Shown here: piece after piece, positions 48,718 to 59,053 of the stretch | How the letters are laid out: the number at the start of each line of letters is the position of its first letter | Numbering within the stretch: position 1 is the first letter of the stretch | Source: Gordionus sp. m RMFG-2023 | Taxonomy: Eukaryota > Nematomorpha > Gordioida > Chordodea > Parachordodidae | Length of the DNA: 64,000 nucleotides | Assembly (NCBI RefSeq): GCF_954871325.1 | Contig: NC_088775.1 | Location: 51,065,561-51,129,560 of the forward strand | Reading direction: 5' to 3' | Translations under genes and position numbers: made by a program | Notes under the pieces: model-generated | Told to the model about the DNA's origin: nothing | Database searches by the model: none | Seen by the model: only the letters and a program-made list of their open reading frames with translations

Positions 48718-50705
48718 TTATATTATAACACGATTAAAATGATCAGAAGTCGCATTTATTAAATATATATTTAAATTGAAATTTTTTATACAGTTATTTT
48801 TTAATAATGAGGAGTATGTAATGTATTTCATCTCATTTCCATTTTTGCAATATATAATGATAGGTGTTTGAAAAAATGTGGCAGATGCTACAATATCTAA
48901 TTCATCTGCCCACGTTCCAAGTTGATATTTTTTTGTATCAACTATATGTGTGATTATATCTTTTCCAATAAAATCACTAAAAATATCTTTATTTTCAAAA
49001 TGCATCATATAAGAGGTAATAGACCCCCTTATAATTGCATGGTGATCTTCACTCCCTGAGATTTCTTTGCTTAAGCACCGATAAAAACAATTACCGTCAC
49101 CAAGAACTATCTCAAAATTAGGAGGATAACTTAAATTTTTAGTTTTATCATTGCTTTCTGTTAATAAAGAATATGGGATGCCCAACCTCTTAGCATGATA
49201 TTTCTTCCATGCATAATTGGTGGCAAGGTAAGGTAACGGAGAAGTATCAGGCTCCTTATATAATATTATCTTAATATCGGTAGAATCTTCTTTTGCCTCA
49301 TCTCCGTTATTAGATTGTTGGATGTAGGGCTTAAGGTTACACCCGTTATATTTTTGCTTTAATGGAGTATTATCTTTATTACTCACACTATAAATATCTT
49401 TATCATGTATTTTATCAATTACATATAGACCAAGCCAAGGATCAGACATTTTCCACCCTTTCGATCCGCACGACGGGAGTTCCAGATTAGGACCAGTTGT
49501 CCAACTTCATACGATATTTTATCCTTTTGCCTTTTTTGATAATCTCTTTTTTGTCTATCTTGGGCAACAATTATATTTTCTTTCGCCTTTTTCCATATGA
49601 CTGACATGCTCATTATTCTATTTAACAATTCACTCTCGTCAAAGTCATTATCAATATTATTTACATAAGAGTTTTCAGGATCATTATTTATTTCCTTAAC
49701 AATATCAGGCTTAGTTGTGGAATTTAAGTCTGATGGAAGCTTTGCATTCCGACCATATAACATATAAAATGGGGTAAATCCTGTTGATTTGTGTACACTT
49801 GTTCTCATTGCAAACAGTACACCTGGAAGAACTTTAGGCCACTGGGTCTGATCATTTCCTAAAACCTTTAACATTAGGTTTTGAATAGTGCGATTATTTC
49901 TCTCAGTTAAGCCATTAGCTTGAGGATGGTACGCACTGCAAATGCGTTGCTCTGTCCCGGTCATTTTATGCAGTCTAGTAGCCATCTCATTTACAAACTC
50001 TCTTCCTTGATCATTGATTTGTATCTATATTGTATAAAATGAAAAGTTTATAAGATAGAATTATCATAAATTCATATTTTTTAATCGATATATATTTATA
50101 TAATTTGATTTACATTTGCGCAGCCATGGCGGCAAATCAGACCGTATATAAATTTACATGTCTCATTGGCTGTTTTGGATTTCATGGGTTCTGCCTCAAC
50201 CCATTTTGTGAAATAATCAGAGGCAACGGCAATACACGTGTAGCCTTCTTCTGAAGTGGGCAGGCTGCAAAGATCAATTCCTATTTGAGCCCATGGAAAA
50301 GGTGGTACATCTATTGGATGCAAAGTGGAAGAAATTTTGGTAAATCTTACATTAGCCTTCTGACATCTATCACATGATTTTATAAAATCAATAGTGTCTT
50401 GAAATAATTTTGGCCACCAATATCTATAAACACAAAATTAAGAATTCTAACATCATAATAAGTACCTTTCAGAGAGTTTAAGTTGAGTTTTATTAATACC
50501 TAGGTGGGCACCAATAGCTTTAGACTCTAAGGATATATCTGATCCTTGGTGAATAATAGATATTACTCTTTGTTTCTCTTCTTCTTCCATTATTACTAAA
50601 GCTAAAAAATAAATAGAAAATGATTATTTTGTAATCATATTTACTTTCTTTATTCTTTATTTTTCTGTAAAGAACATCATCTTTAACAATAAATTTGCTT
50701 GCCAT
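48718..50705 (-). pseudogene. Ginger1 B transposase: integrase, GPY/F and OTU protease
   Basis: Starts MASKFIVKDDVLYRKIKNK; short introns separate exons. Next come the zinc finger (GAHLGINKTQLKLSER, CDRCQK), the catalytic core (QIGIDLCSLP, INDQGREFVNEMA, HPQANGLTERNNRT: D, D, E), a GPY/F-like domain (DPWLGLYVIDK, with Leu at the Pro position, then NGCNLKPY), and a C-terminal OTU cysteine protease (LGDGNCFYRCLSKEI with Asp and Cys, TWADELDIVASATFF, and SDHFNRVII with the His). Integrase plus OTU without reverse transcriptase fits Ginger1. A single frameshift near 49440-49450, between RRADRKGGK and the GPY region, appears to be its main defect, so it is better kept than copy A. Confidence 0.9.
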
Positions 50706-50939
50706 GCATTTATAATTACTTTTTTTCCCTGGATGGTTTTTAAGAAATATAGGATACTTTCCTGTAACTAAATATTCCTTTATTGTATTATATTTTTCTG
50801 TTAATGCTTGATATAAATGTATAATTATAATTTAAATGTACCTATTTGATTCATGAAAAATTTTGTGAAGTTCTCTATAATTGTTGATTTAAAGGTTCTT
50901 TTATTGATACTGTATTCTTTTTATAAATATAAAATAATA

Positions 50940-51960
50940 ATTTAAATGTACTAATTTGTTCTTCTGTATCTATATTAATTGATATAAATTTATAATTATA
51001 ATTTAAATGTACTAATATGTTCTCCTGTGTTTCCATATAAGTAGTAATTTGTAAACTCTATTTTAGTATTTTAATGGATATAAATATAAAATTATAATTT
51101 AAATGTACTAATTTGTTCTCCTGTATCTATATTAATTGATATAAATTTATAATTATAATTTAAATATACTAATTTGTTCTCCTGTGTTTCTATATAAGTA
51201 ATAATTTGTAAACTCTATTTTAGTATTTTAATGGATATAAATATAAAATTATAATAAATGTACTAATTTGTTCTCCTGTATCTATATTAATTGATATAAA
51301 TTTATAATTATAATTTAAATGTACTAATATGTTCTCCTGTGTTTCTATATAAGTAATAATTTGTAAACTCTATTTTAGTATTTTAATGGATATAAATATA
51401 AAATTATAATAAATGTACTAATTTGTTCTCCTGTATCTATATTAATTGATATAAATTTATAATTATAATTTAAATGTACTAATATGTTCTCCTGTGTTTC
51501 TATATAAGTAGTAATTTGTAAACTCTATTTTAGTATTTTAATGGATATAAATATAAAATTATAATAAATGTACTAATTTGTTCTCCTGTATCTATATTAA
51601 TTGATATAAATTTATAATTATAATTTAAATGTACTAATATGTTCTCCTGTGTTTCTATATAAGTAGTAATTTGTAAACTCTATTTTAGAATTTAATGGAT
51701 ATAAATATAAAATTATAATAAATGTACTAATTTGTTCTCCTGTATCTATATTAATTGATATAAATTTATAATTATAATTTAAATGTACTAATATGTTCTC
51801 CTGTGTTTCTATATAAGTAGTAATTTGTAAACTCTATTTTAGTATTTTAATGGATATAAATATAAAATTATAATTTAAATGTACTAATTTGTTCTCCTGT
51901 ATCTATATTAATTGATATAAATTTATAATTATAATTTAAATATACTAATTTGTTCTCCTG
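50940..51960 (+). repeat. Subterminal repeats of Ginger1 B, right end (about 155 bp)
   Basis: About seven near-identical units containing ACTAATTTGTTCTCCTGTAT, ATGTTCTCCTGTGTTTC and AACTCTATTTTAGTATTTTA. High identity suggests recent array expansion. No coding capacity. Confidence 0.9.
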
Positions 51961-52963
51961 TGTACTAATTTGTTCTCCTGTTTCTATATATGGATATTCA
52001 AAAATTTGTAAACGGTAGTAACAATTTGTATAAAAATTTCAATTAGATTGTTCTCCTGTTTCTATATATGGATATTCAAAAATTTGTAAACGGTAGTAAC
52101 AATTTGTATACAATATTCTTAAAAAATTTCAATTGTAAACGGTAGTAACAATTTGTATACGGTATTCTTAAAAAATTTCAATTTGATTCGTAAAAGCTGA
52201 GGTTCGGTCATAAATTATCAATACCGTATTGTTTTTACAATATTGTAGAATCAATACCGTATTGATTTTAGATGGATTGTTTCTACAATATTACACCGGT
52301 TCGGAATTTTTTAAAATTATATTCGACCTGGTATATACAAAAATTCACCTATGAGGTATTTTACCATATTTTTCAGCGAGTATTATCGCTTATTATTTAA
52401 AAAATAAATGTAAAAAGCTAATATTTTGAGAATATTATATTGAATTTATAAAAATTATAAAACTGTTATTTATAAAAATGGATATTTTGAGCATATATTA
52501 TATTTTATATTGCATTTATAAAAATAAAACTAATATTCATAAAAATGGTAATAATATTTGTCACATATTATATTTTATATTACATTTAAAAAAAATAAAA
52601 TTAATATTTAATTTATAAAAATGGAAAATATTTTGAGAATATAATATATTGTAATTAATTTACTATTTAATTTATAAAATAAAAATAAATCGCTATTTAA
52701 AAAAATGCATGTATAATAAATAGTATTTTGAAAATATAATCTAATTGCACAATATTAATATAATTTATTTTATAATATAAATTTTTAACAAAAGAAGATA
52801 ATTGTATTATATAATATTGTAAAAAAAAATAATGAAAAATGTTGGATTAAAAACTTTCATGACTCATGGTAAATATAATAAATGCAATAAATATTTGACA
52901 GTTTGCAAAGTAAAAAACCAGCATGATTGACGAAACCATATACTCAAGAAAGATATTAAAAAT

Positions 52964-53357
52964 TCACAAATTATCACGAAGAAAGAGAAGCATATCTACC
53001 TTTTCAGGTTGAAGATTACTTCTTCTTTCTTCAAGAATTCTCCCAGTACTGGAAAAATTCCGCTCACAGCTTGCACTTAAAGCAGGAATTGCCAATTTTG
53101 CTAAAATTGGAAATTCGCTTTGATGAGCCGCCCACCACTCTAACAAATTATCCACCTTAAATATTTTATCTATTATTTATGTTATTATAATATTCATCAT
53201 CCGGTATTGACATATTACCAGAATTACCATCGCCCCATTTGTCATAAAACGATTCAGTTTGTTTAACAACAGTCGTAATTTGACTGGTCGATGGTATTTC
53301 ATTTACTTCCTGAGCCTCTTGTAATTTAATATAATCTTTTATATAGTTTTCCGCCAT
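52964..53357 (-). pseudogene. hAT dimerisation fragment in hAT copy 1
   Basis: The minus strand carries MAENYIKDYIKLQEAQE (from 53357), then MDNLLEWWAAHQSEFPILAK and the dimerisation core PALSASCERNFSSTGRILEE, ending LLFLRDN. This is the C-terminal end of a hAT transposase; the catalytic core is absent. It differs from the copy at 62646 by one residue (Arg versus His) over the 63-residue part, so the two copies are recent. Confidence 0.85.
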
Positions 53358-54046
53358 TTTGCGATCTGTCCCTGACTACATACGTAATTGCTTGAATTTT
53401 GGACAGAGAAAAAGAGAAATAAAATGATACTTGTGTAAAACAAATTTTTCAATTAAAAAATGCTTTATATTAAGTAAAATCAATTTTATTCCTCCTTTTC
53501 GCTTTGAAAGGTATTACTAACTTTAAGAAGTGATATTCCTTTATTTAATTGTTTTGGTAAAATATATTCTAAAAACTTAGATATGAATTATAAAAAAATA
53601 TATTAATAATACTTAATATTGGGGCTTATTTAAGATATTCCTTTATTTGATTGTTTTGGTAAAATATGTTGTAAAAATTTAGATATGAATTATAAAAAAA
53701 TATATTAATACTTTGAATAAATTTGCAGGAAATTAATAATTAGATCGATCTGTGGGTTGTTAGGTAGTGTTAACCACCCAATATTATATTAATCATAACT
53801 ATAATATAATATAATCTTATAACCATTAACTCATAATGTAAAAATTTTTATAAAAAATATTAAGGCCCGGCCCGGGTTTTACAATCTTAGGCCCGGCCCG
53901 GATATATTTTAAAAAAAATTTTTAGGCCCAGCCCGGCCCGGATATGTTTAAAAAAAATTTTTTAGGCCCGGCCCGACCCGGGTATATTTAAAAAATTTAA
54001 AATCCGGGCCGGGTTTAGGGCCGGGCCTGCAGGTCTCTGATAATTA

Positions 54047-55258
54047 CTAACTCTTTATAAATTTCCAGATCGATGGATGATGGGAACTTATATGAGACGA
54101 AAAACTTCGATGCCAGCCTTCTACTGAATTATTGGTATTCGGTTCACCAGCTAGTGATGATTCGTAGCAATTCCATAGAGAAATGCTAAATAATGGCGAC
54201 CTTCTCTCCATAGCTATCATTTTTCCAATCCACGTCTCTTCAAAGTATTCTATCAAGGGGGCGAGAATATCCCTATTTTCTTGATAGAATTCAGAGGCAC
54301 ATAATTCCTCGAATCCATGAATTACATCCTCCACTGGTACATATGCCAGTGACATTAACATTTTTATGTACATAGCAAAATTTGTTTGCGTTTTATATGC
54401 ATTGCAAATTAATGAATTTTTTTGAACAGTGCGCCATATGCATTGCGACATATGAAACAGGCACCCGCGGATCGCAGTCAGTGGAAACGACTGTTTAAAA
54501 GCAGATAAGGCTGCTAATTCAAAGTCGATCATGATGAATTTAGGATTTAAAAAAATTTGGAACTTTTTTATTTGATTGAAAATATTAAGGTAATCTTGTT
54601 GGCGACGTGATGTCATCAGGACATAAATAGCTGGGATAATGGTTTTATGTTTCATCCCGTGGATGGTGTATATTTGCTGGAAGAGAGGAGGACATGTCTT
54701 GAATGTGCCATCTGCATACCATTTATCACATGTTGATAAAAATTTTAAATTTTTATGGTTGAAAATATGAGGCATCGGTGATCATGATGACCACTATCAT
54801 ATAACAAAAATTGTTCATCATCATTGGATAATTGATATTCAATAGGTATGACCAAGTCAATCAGGGAACGGCAGGCGCTCTTCCTACTTGGCGTCTTTTT
54901 CTTTGAATTGTCCTTTTAATTAAGGAACAACTAGGCATTTTCCCAATGGCGGCTATAGATATTGCTAGATATATCGGCCATTATATTATTGGGCAGAGAT
55001 TGGACTAGAAGCCTCTTGTTTGATTTTATTCATCTCTTTTCTTGCTTCAATATCAGCAATGTCTGGTGCATGATTATGTTTTTTATTGTGGAATATAGGT
55101 ATTCCGTTCTTAGTTCGGGCGCGCCCACTGCATTCATCCACATGGAATTGAATACATCTCCAATAGGTTGTTTGATTTGATGTTTTTTCCTTTTGAAAGA
55201 GGTAAAAATCAAGAAGTAGTAACTGATTGTTTCGACTACTTAAAATAAATTCAGCCAT
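54047..55258 (-). pseudogene. FLYWCH-MULE transposase, decayed
   Basis: The N-terminal FLYWCH zinc finger (55258-54986) shows TTYWRCIQF, CSGRART and HNHAPD. A short stretch with frame changes follows (54985-54776; PPLGKCLVVP, FLLYDSG visible). Then comes a 242-residue MULE core: WYADGTFKTCPPLFQQIYTIHG with the first catalytic Asp, FIMIDFELAALSAF with the second, RGCLFHMSQC and NNSVEGWHRSF. It stops at 54047, right beside the hAT end at 54039, where further MULE sequence would be expected. The rest of the MULE was not found on the far side of the hAT. Confidence 0.8.
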
Positions 55259-56589
55259 AATTTAAAAAAAAAAGTGAAAAAATTTACAAAAAAGACAATT
55301 ATATAGAAAAAACAATGATAGAGAGCCGTTTATATAAAATAACATAGATTGTTTTCAATTGATAACCAAACAATTATGCCTAAAAATAATTTGATATAGC
55401 ACATTGATTGTACGATTAAGGTGACAAATATATTTTAACTAAAGAAAGAATTATCCGTGTTTCACAACTTTAATTTAAAATTTTTAGGAAAAATAATATT
55501 ATAAGAAGAATTAAAATAACATAAATGTTGTTAAATTAAGTAGATTTGATAAAAGATAACTATAACTAGTTACATTTATAAAAATCCTAACTGTAGCTGA
55601 CTACATTTTATACAAAGTAACTGTCCATTAATAAATATATTTATATAAAATTTATATTTTTTTACATTATAATATTATACAGAGCTGATTGCCCTGAATT
55701 TACTATCCACTTGATACTAATATAATTGTAACCTTCTAAAATTTTATTTAAACACGATATAAGATTATAAAACTTTCTAAAATTCGAATATAATGTTTTT
55801 ATATTTTAATTCTTAATATTTTGCCGATTGTAATAATTTTCTTACAATAAAAACTGCCCAATAATTCGCTTATATAAGGTAATTTTAATATTTAATAATA
55901 TTTCATATAATTTTTTTCCCCCTTTGACTATGCAGAGCACATAAATTTACAAAAAAATTTATAACATTTTTTATAAATTAATCATATTTAAAAAATTTTT
56001 TTTATAAAATAATCATATTCTTTAAATAAATTTTTTTATAAAATACATTCTCTATAAAATCATTCTCTGTAAAATCATTCTCTATAAAATCATTCTCTAT
56101 AAAAACATTCTCTGTAAAATCATTCTCTATAAAATCATTCTCTGTAAACGACATTCTCTATAATTGTTTTCTCTATAAAATAATTCTCTATAAACGACTT
56201 TCTCTATAATTGTCTATAAGTGCATTCTCTATTATTGTTTTCTCTATAAAGGTTTCTCTGTAATGACTTGGAACCGGCATCAGCCCATTCAACTAACCGG
56301 TGCTGATTTTGATTTAAAAAAAGATATTCCTTGAATATAGGCTTGGTTTGTCACAATCTTGCCTATTTTTATTGTTCTACATTTCAAAAAATTTCGATTA
56401 AATAAATTTATAAAAATGAAACATTGCCCTTATTCTTTACCCCTACCTACATTGAAAAGGCACAATAAACTATGGTATCTATAAAATATTTATCAGTTTT
56501 TTAATAAACATATTTATTTATTTTTAAACAAGTTCTATACTTTAAAATTCAAAAAATTCATGTTTTATTTTATTTTTTTCAATTTAAAG
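55259..56589. other. AT-rich stretch with a minisatellite
   Basis: No gene recognised apart from the upstream edge of the ATAD1-like exons. A weak GTAACTAGTTAC-like remnant near 55565-55620 may be a hAT end. A minisatellite at 56043-56262 is listed separately. Confidence 0.5.
56043..56262 (+). repeat. Minisatellite, 15-bp ATTCTCTATAAAATC units
   Basis: About 14 units of ATTCTCTATAAAATC with A/G variation at the eighth base, degenerating to the right and ending at GTAATGACTTGGAACCGG. Its style recalls the foldback arms at 15442-17316, but no inverted partner array is present. Confidence 0.8.
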
Positions 56590-56921
56590 GAGTACTCTTA
56601 TTTGGTAATCCTGGGTATGGTAAAACTTTGATCACCAAAGCTATAGCAAATGAAATAGGTTATATTCTAATTAATACGTGCTAAAATAATGTTTAAATAA
56701 ACAAAATACAGGCTGTCCAATCATTATATTGGATTTTTCTGTCATTTTGGATAAATGGTAAATGGTACGGTGAAAGTGAAAAATTAGTCAAAGCTCTATT
56801 TTCCTTGGTAAGGTATCTTTTATCATGAAATATAATATTCAACCTTTTTTTTATTGATTTTAAAAAATTATACAATAGGCAGAAAAAATTCAACCATGCA
56901 TTATCTTCATAGATGAAATAG
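56590..56921 (+). pseudogene. ATAD1: ATAD1/Msp1-like AAA ATPase, three-exon pseudogene fragment
   Basis: ATAD1/Msp1 is a membrane-anchored AAA ATPase that extracts mislocalised proteins from mitochondria and peroxisomes. Exon A (56590-56658) encodes GVLLFGNPGYGKTLITKAIA with an intact Walker A. Exon B (56712-56807) encodes GCPIIILDFSVILDKW, then WYGESEKLVKALFSL. Exon C (56879-56921) encodes AEKIQPCIIFIDEI with Walker B. All three have AG/GT borders and introns of 53 and 71 nt. Exon B carries a 7-bp tandem duplication (TAAATGG twice) just before WYGES, which shifts the frame, so this copy is broken. No other exons were found up- or downstream, so it is a genomic fragment and not a processed copy. 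Confidence 0.75.
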
Positions 56922-57536
56922 GTATAATATCTAATGCTAAATTATAGATAAAATAAGATATTATAACTGACTTAAGAATAAATGAATGATAAATTTATAT
57001 ATTTTTTAAATTTATATTCACTTTAGAACAATACCTGGATGGTCGAACCGCGAAATCCGAAATAGATCTTAAATAAAAAATTATAAACGGAGAAACCCGA
57101 ACAATTATAAATATTTTCATACCGGTTTAAGCCGGTTGATAACGCATAAGATCTTAAAAGATTTTTTTGAGAATGCTCAAATAGAACTAAAGGTCGAAAT
57201 CTTTTTTAAGTAAATCTTTTGTGATTTTTATCCATAAAAAATCTTTCTTGAAATCATCCGATTTTTTTAAAAAAAGAATCTTTAAAATTTAACTTTTGAG
57301 ATTTTTTTTCAAACTCCGCTTCAAATTATATTTATTTATTCTAAATAGCATAATTTAAATTTTTTTTAAAAAAATGTCATTTATATGTGTATTTGTTATA
57401 TACATTTGATTTTTTTTTCGGTAACTCACTGAAACTCGGGGAAATTTTTAATATTATTTTTAAAAAAATAATAAAATGCTATTGTCTGGATATTGGTGAA
57501 AATTTTTTGATGTAATAATGATTCAAAGTTTCATTG
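56922..57536. other. AT-rich stretch, no gene recognised
   Basis: No coding region seen. CTCGGGGAAATTTTTAATA near 57435 is a fragment of the 311-bp unit amplified at 8372-9920. Confidence 0.5.
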
Positions 57537-58098
57537 CTCAAAAGTAGTGTTGTTAAAACGCCGCGAGTCGCAACCCCGACCCAAAGCTCGGGTCCTTTTA
57601 TTCGACTCCGACTCAATGTTTGGGTCGTTTTTTTCGACTCCGACCCAAGTCCAAGCCGAAAAAAACGACCTCGACCCAAAATATGGGTCGTTTTTTACGA
57701 CTCCGACTCAAAATTTGGGTTGTATTTTTCGACTCAAACTTGAAATTTGGGTCATATTTTTCGACTCAAACTTGAAGTTTGGGTCATATTTTTCGACTCA
57801 AACTTGAAGTTTGGGTCGTATTTTTCGACTCCAACTCAAAGTTTGGGTCGTTTTTCTGACTCAGACTTAAACATCGGGTCGTTTTATTCAATCCGACCCA
57901 AAATATGGATCTTTTTTTTTAAAGACGACTTAAAGTTAGGGTTGCTTTTTTTCACCCCTAACCCAATATCTAGATCATTTTTTTCGACCAAAAGTCAAAT
58001 AACATTTAGTATATATTAATATTATAGGCGGGAAAGTTACTTAAAGCTTCTTTAAATTATAATGCTCTGATTAACTATTCATCATAGTTATATTTTAA

Positions 58099-59053
58099 AA
58101 TTTTTAAGTGAAGATGTACCATAGAAAAGTGCCATTTGTCATGATGGTTATTTTTGAACTTTTTTAAATGAAATAGATAAAAATATATATTGTAGACATG
58201 TTAAATCAAAATTTCAGGGATGATGTACCATAGATAAGTGGTAATTGTCATAATCGCTATTTTTGAACTTTTTTGAGTTTTTTTAAAGCAAATTGCTAAA
58301 AATATATATTCTAAACATGTTAAATTGAAAATTCAGTGATGATGTATCATAGATAGGTGACAATTGTCATAATCACTATTTTTGAACTTTTTCAAATTTT
58401 TTTAAAGGAAATAGCTAAAAATATATATTCTAAACATGTTAAATTAAAAATTCAGTGAGGATGTATCATAGATAGGTGACAATTGTCATAATCGTTATTT
58501 TTGAACTTTTTTCAATTTTTTTAAAGGAAATATCTAAAAATATATATTCTAAACATGTTAAATTAAAAATTCAGTGAGGATGTATCATAGATAGGTTACA
58601 ATTGACATAATCGCTATTTTTGAACTTTTTTGAGTTTTTTTAAAGCAAATTGCTAAAAATATATATTCTAAACATGTTAAATTAAAAATTCAGTGAAGAA
58701 GTATCATAGATAGGTGACAATTGTCATAATCGCTATTTTTGAACTTTTTCAAATTTTTTTAAAGGAAATATCTAAAAATATATATTCTAAACATGTTAAA
58801 TTAAAAATTCAGTGAGGATGTATCATAGATAGGTTACAATTGTCATAATCGCTATTTTTGAACTTTTTCAATTTTTTTTAAAGGAAATAGCTAAAAATAT
58901 ATATTCTAAACATGTTAAATTAAAAATTCAGTGAGGATGTATCATAGATAGGTGACAATTGTCATAATCGCTATTTTTGAACTCTTTCAAATTTTTTTAA
59001 AAAAAATATCTAAAAATATATATTCTAAACATGTTAAATTAAAAATTCAGTGA
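58099..59053 (+). repeat. Left array: eight 119-bp units
   Basis: Units start with GATGTATCATAGATAGG at 58341, 58460, 58579, 58698, 58817 and 58936, after two more diverged units at 58099 and 58218. Each ends in TTAAATTAAAAATTCAGTGA. Confidence 0.9.

Larger units (their letters stand above)
47388..52295 (-). mobile_element. Ginger1 DNA transposon B (4.9 kb)
   Basis: Ends TGTAGGATTGTGAAAGCAATA and, inverted on the right, TGTAATATTGTAGAAACAAT, each followed by AATACGGTATTG repeats. Flanked by CCGG on both sides. The minus strand encodes integrase-like transposase plus OTU protease. The terminal sequences differ from Ginger1 A, so this is a different family. Tandem arrays occupy both ends: about 62-bp units with TTGGCGGCCATT at 47515-47740 and about 155-bp units at 50940-51960. 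Confidence 0.92.
37467..54039 (-). mobile_element. hAT non-autonomous element, copy 1, host of the Ginger1 pair
   Basis: Ends are CAGAGACCTGCAG and CTGCAGGTCTCTG, with GC-rich GCCCGGCCCGG repeats just inside both. Element sequence is 37467-37589 plus 52296-54039, about 1.86 kb, near-identical to copy 2 at 61886-63715. The rest is inserted DNA: two Ginger1 transposons at one CCGG in the left GC-rich end. It retains a hAT dimerisation fragment on the minus strand. The left flank is atataaat and the right flank ataattac, so it lacks its own matching target duplication. Confidence 0.88.

Noticed and set aside
37590-52295. Retrovirus-like or Polinton element because of integrase and protease
   Set aside because: No reverse transcriptase, Gag, capsid or DNA polymerase is present. 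CCGG target duplications, TGT..ACA ends and a C-terminal OTU domain identify Ginger1 DNA transposons.
54040-54047. Target duplication for hAT copy 1 on its right side
   Set aside because: ataattac does not match the left flank atataaat (4 of 8), so a simple insertion here is not supported.
57479-58019. Overlapping ORFs with FFDSDLKFGS-like repeats
   Set aside because: These are translations of the GACTCGACCCAAA-like DNA repeats in the outer foldback arm; frames on both strands look alike and the mirrored arm gives the same (61399-61644).
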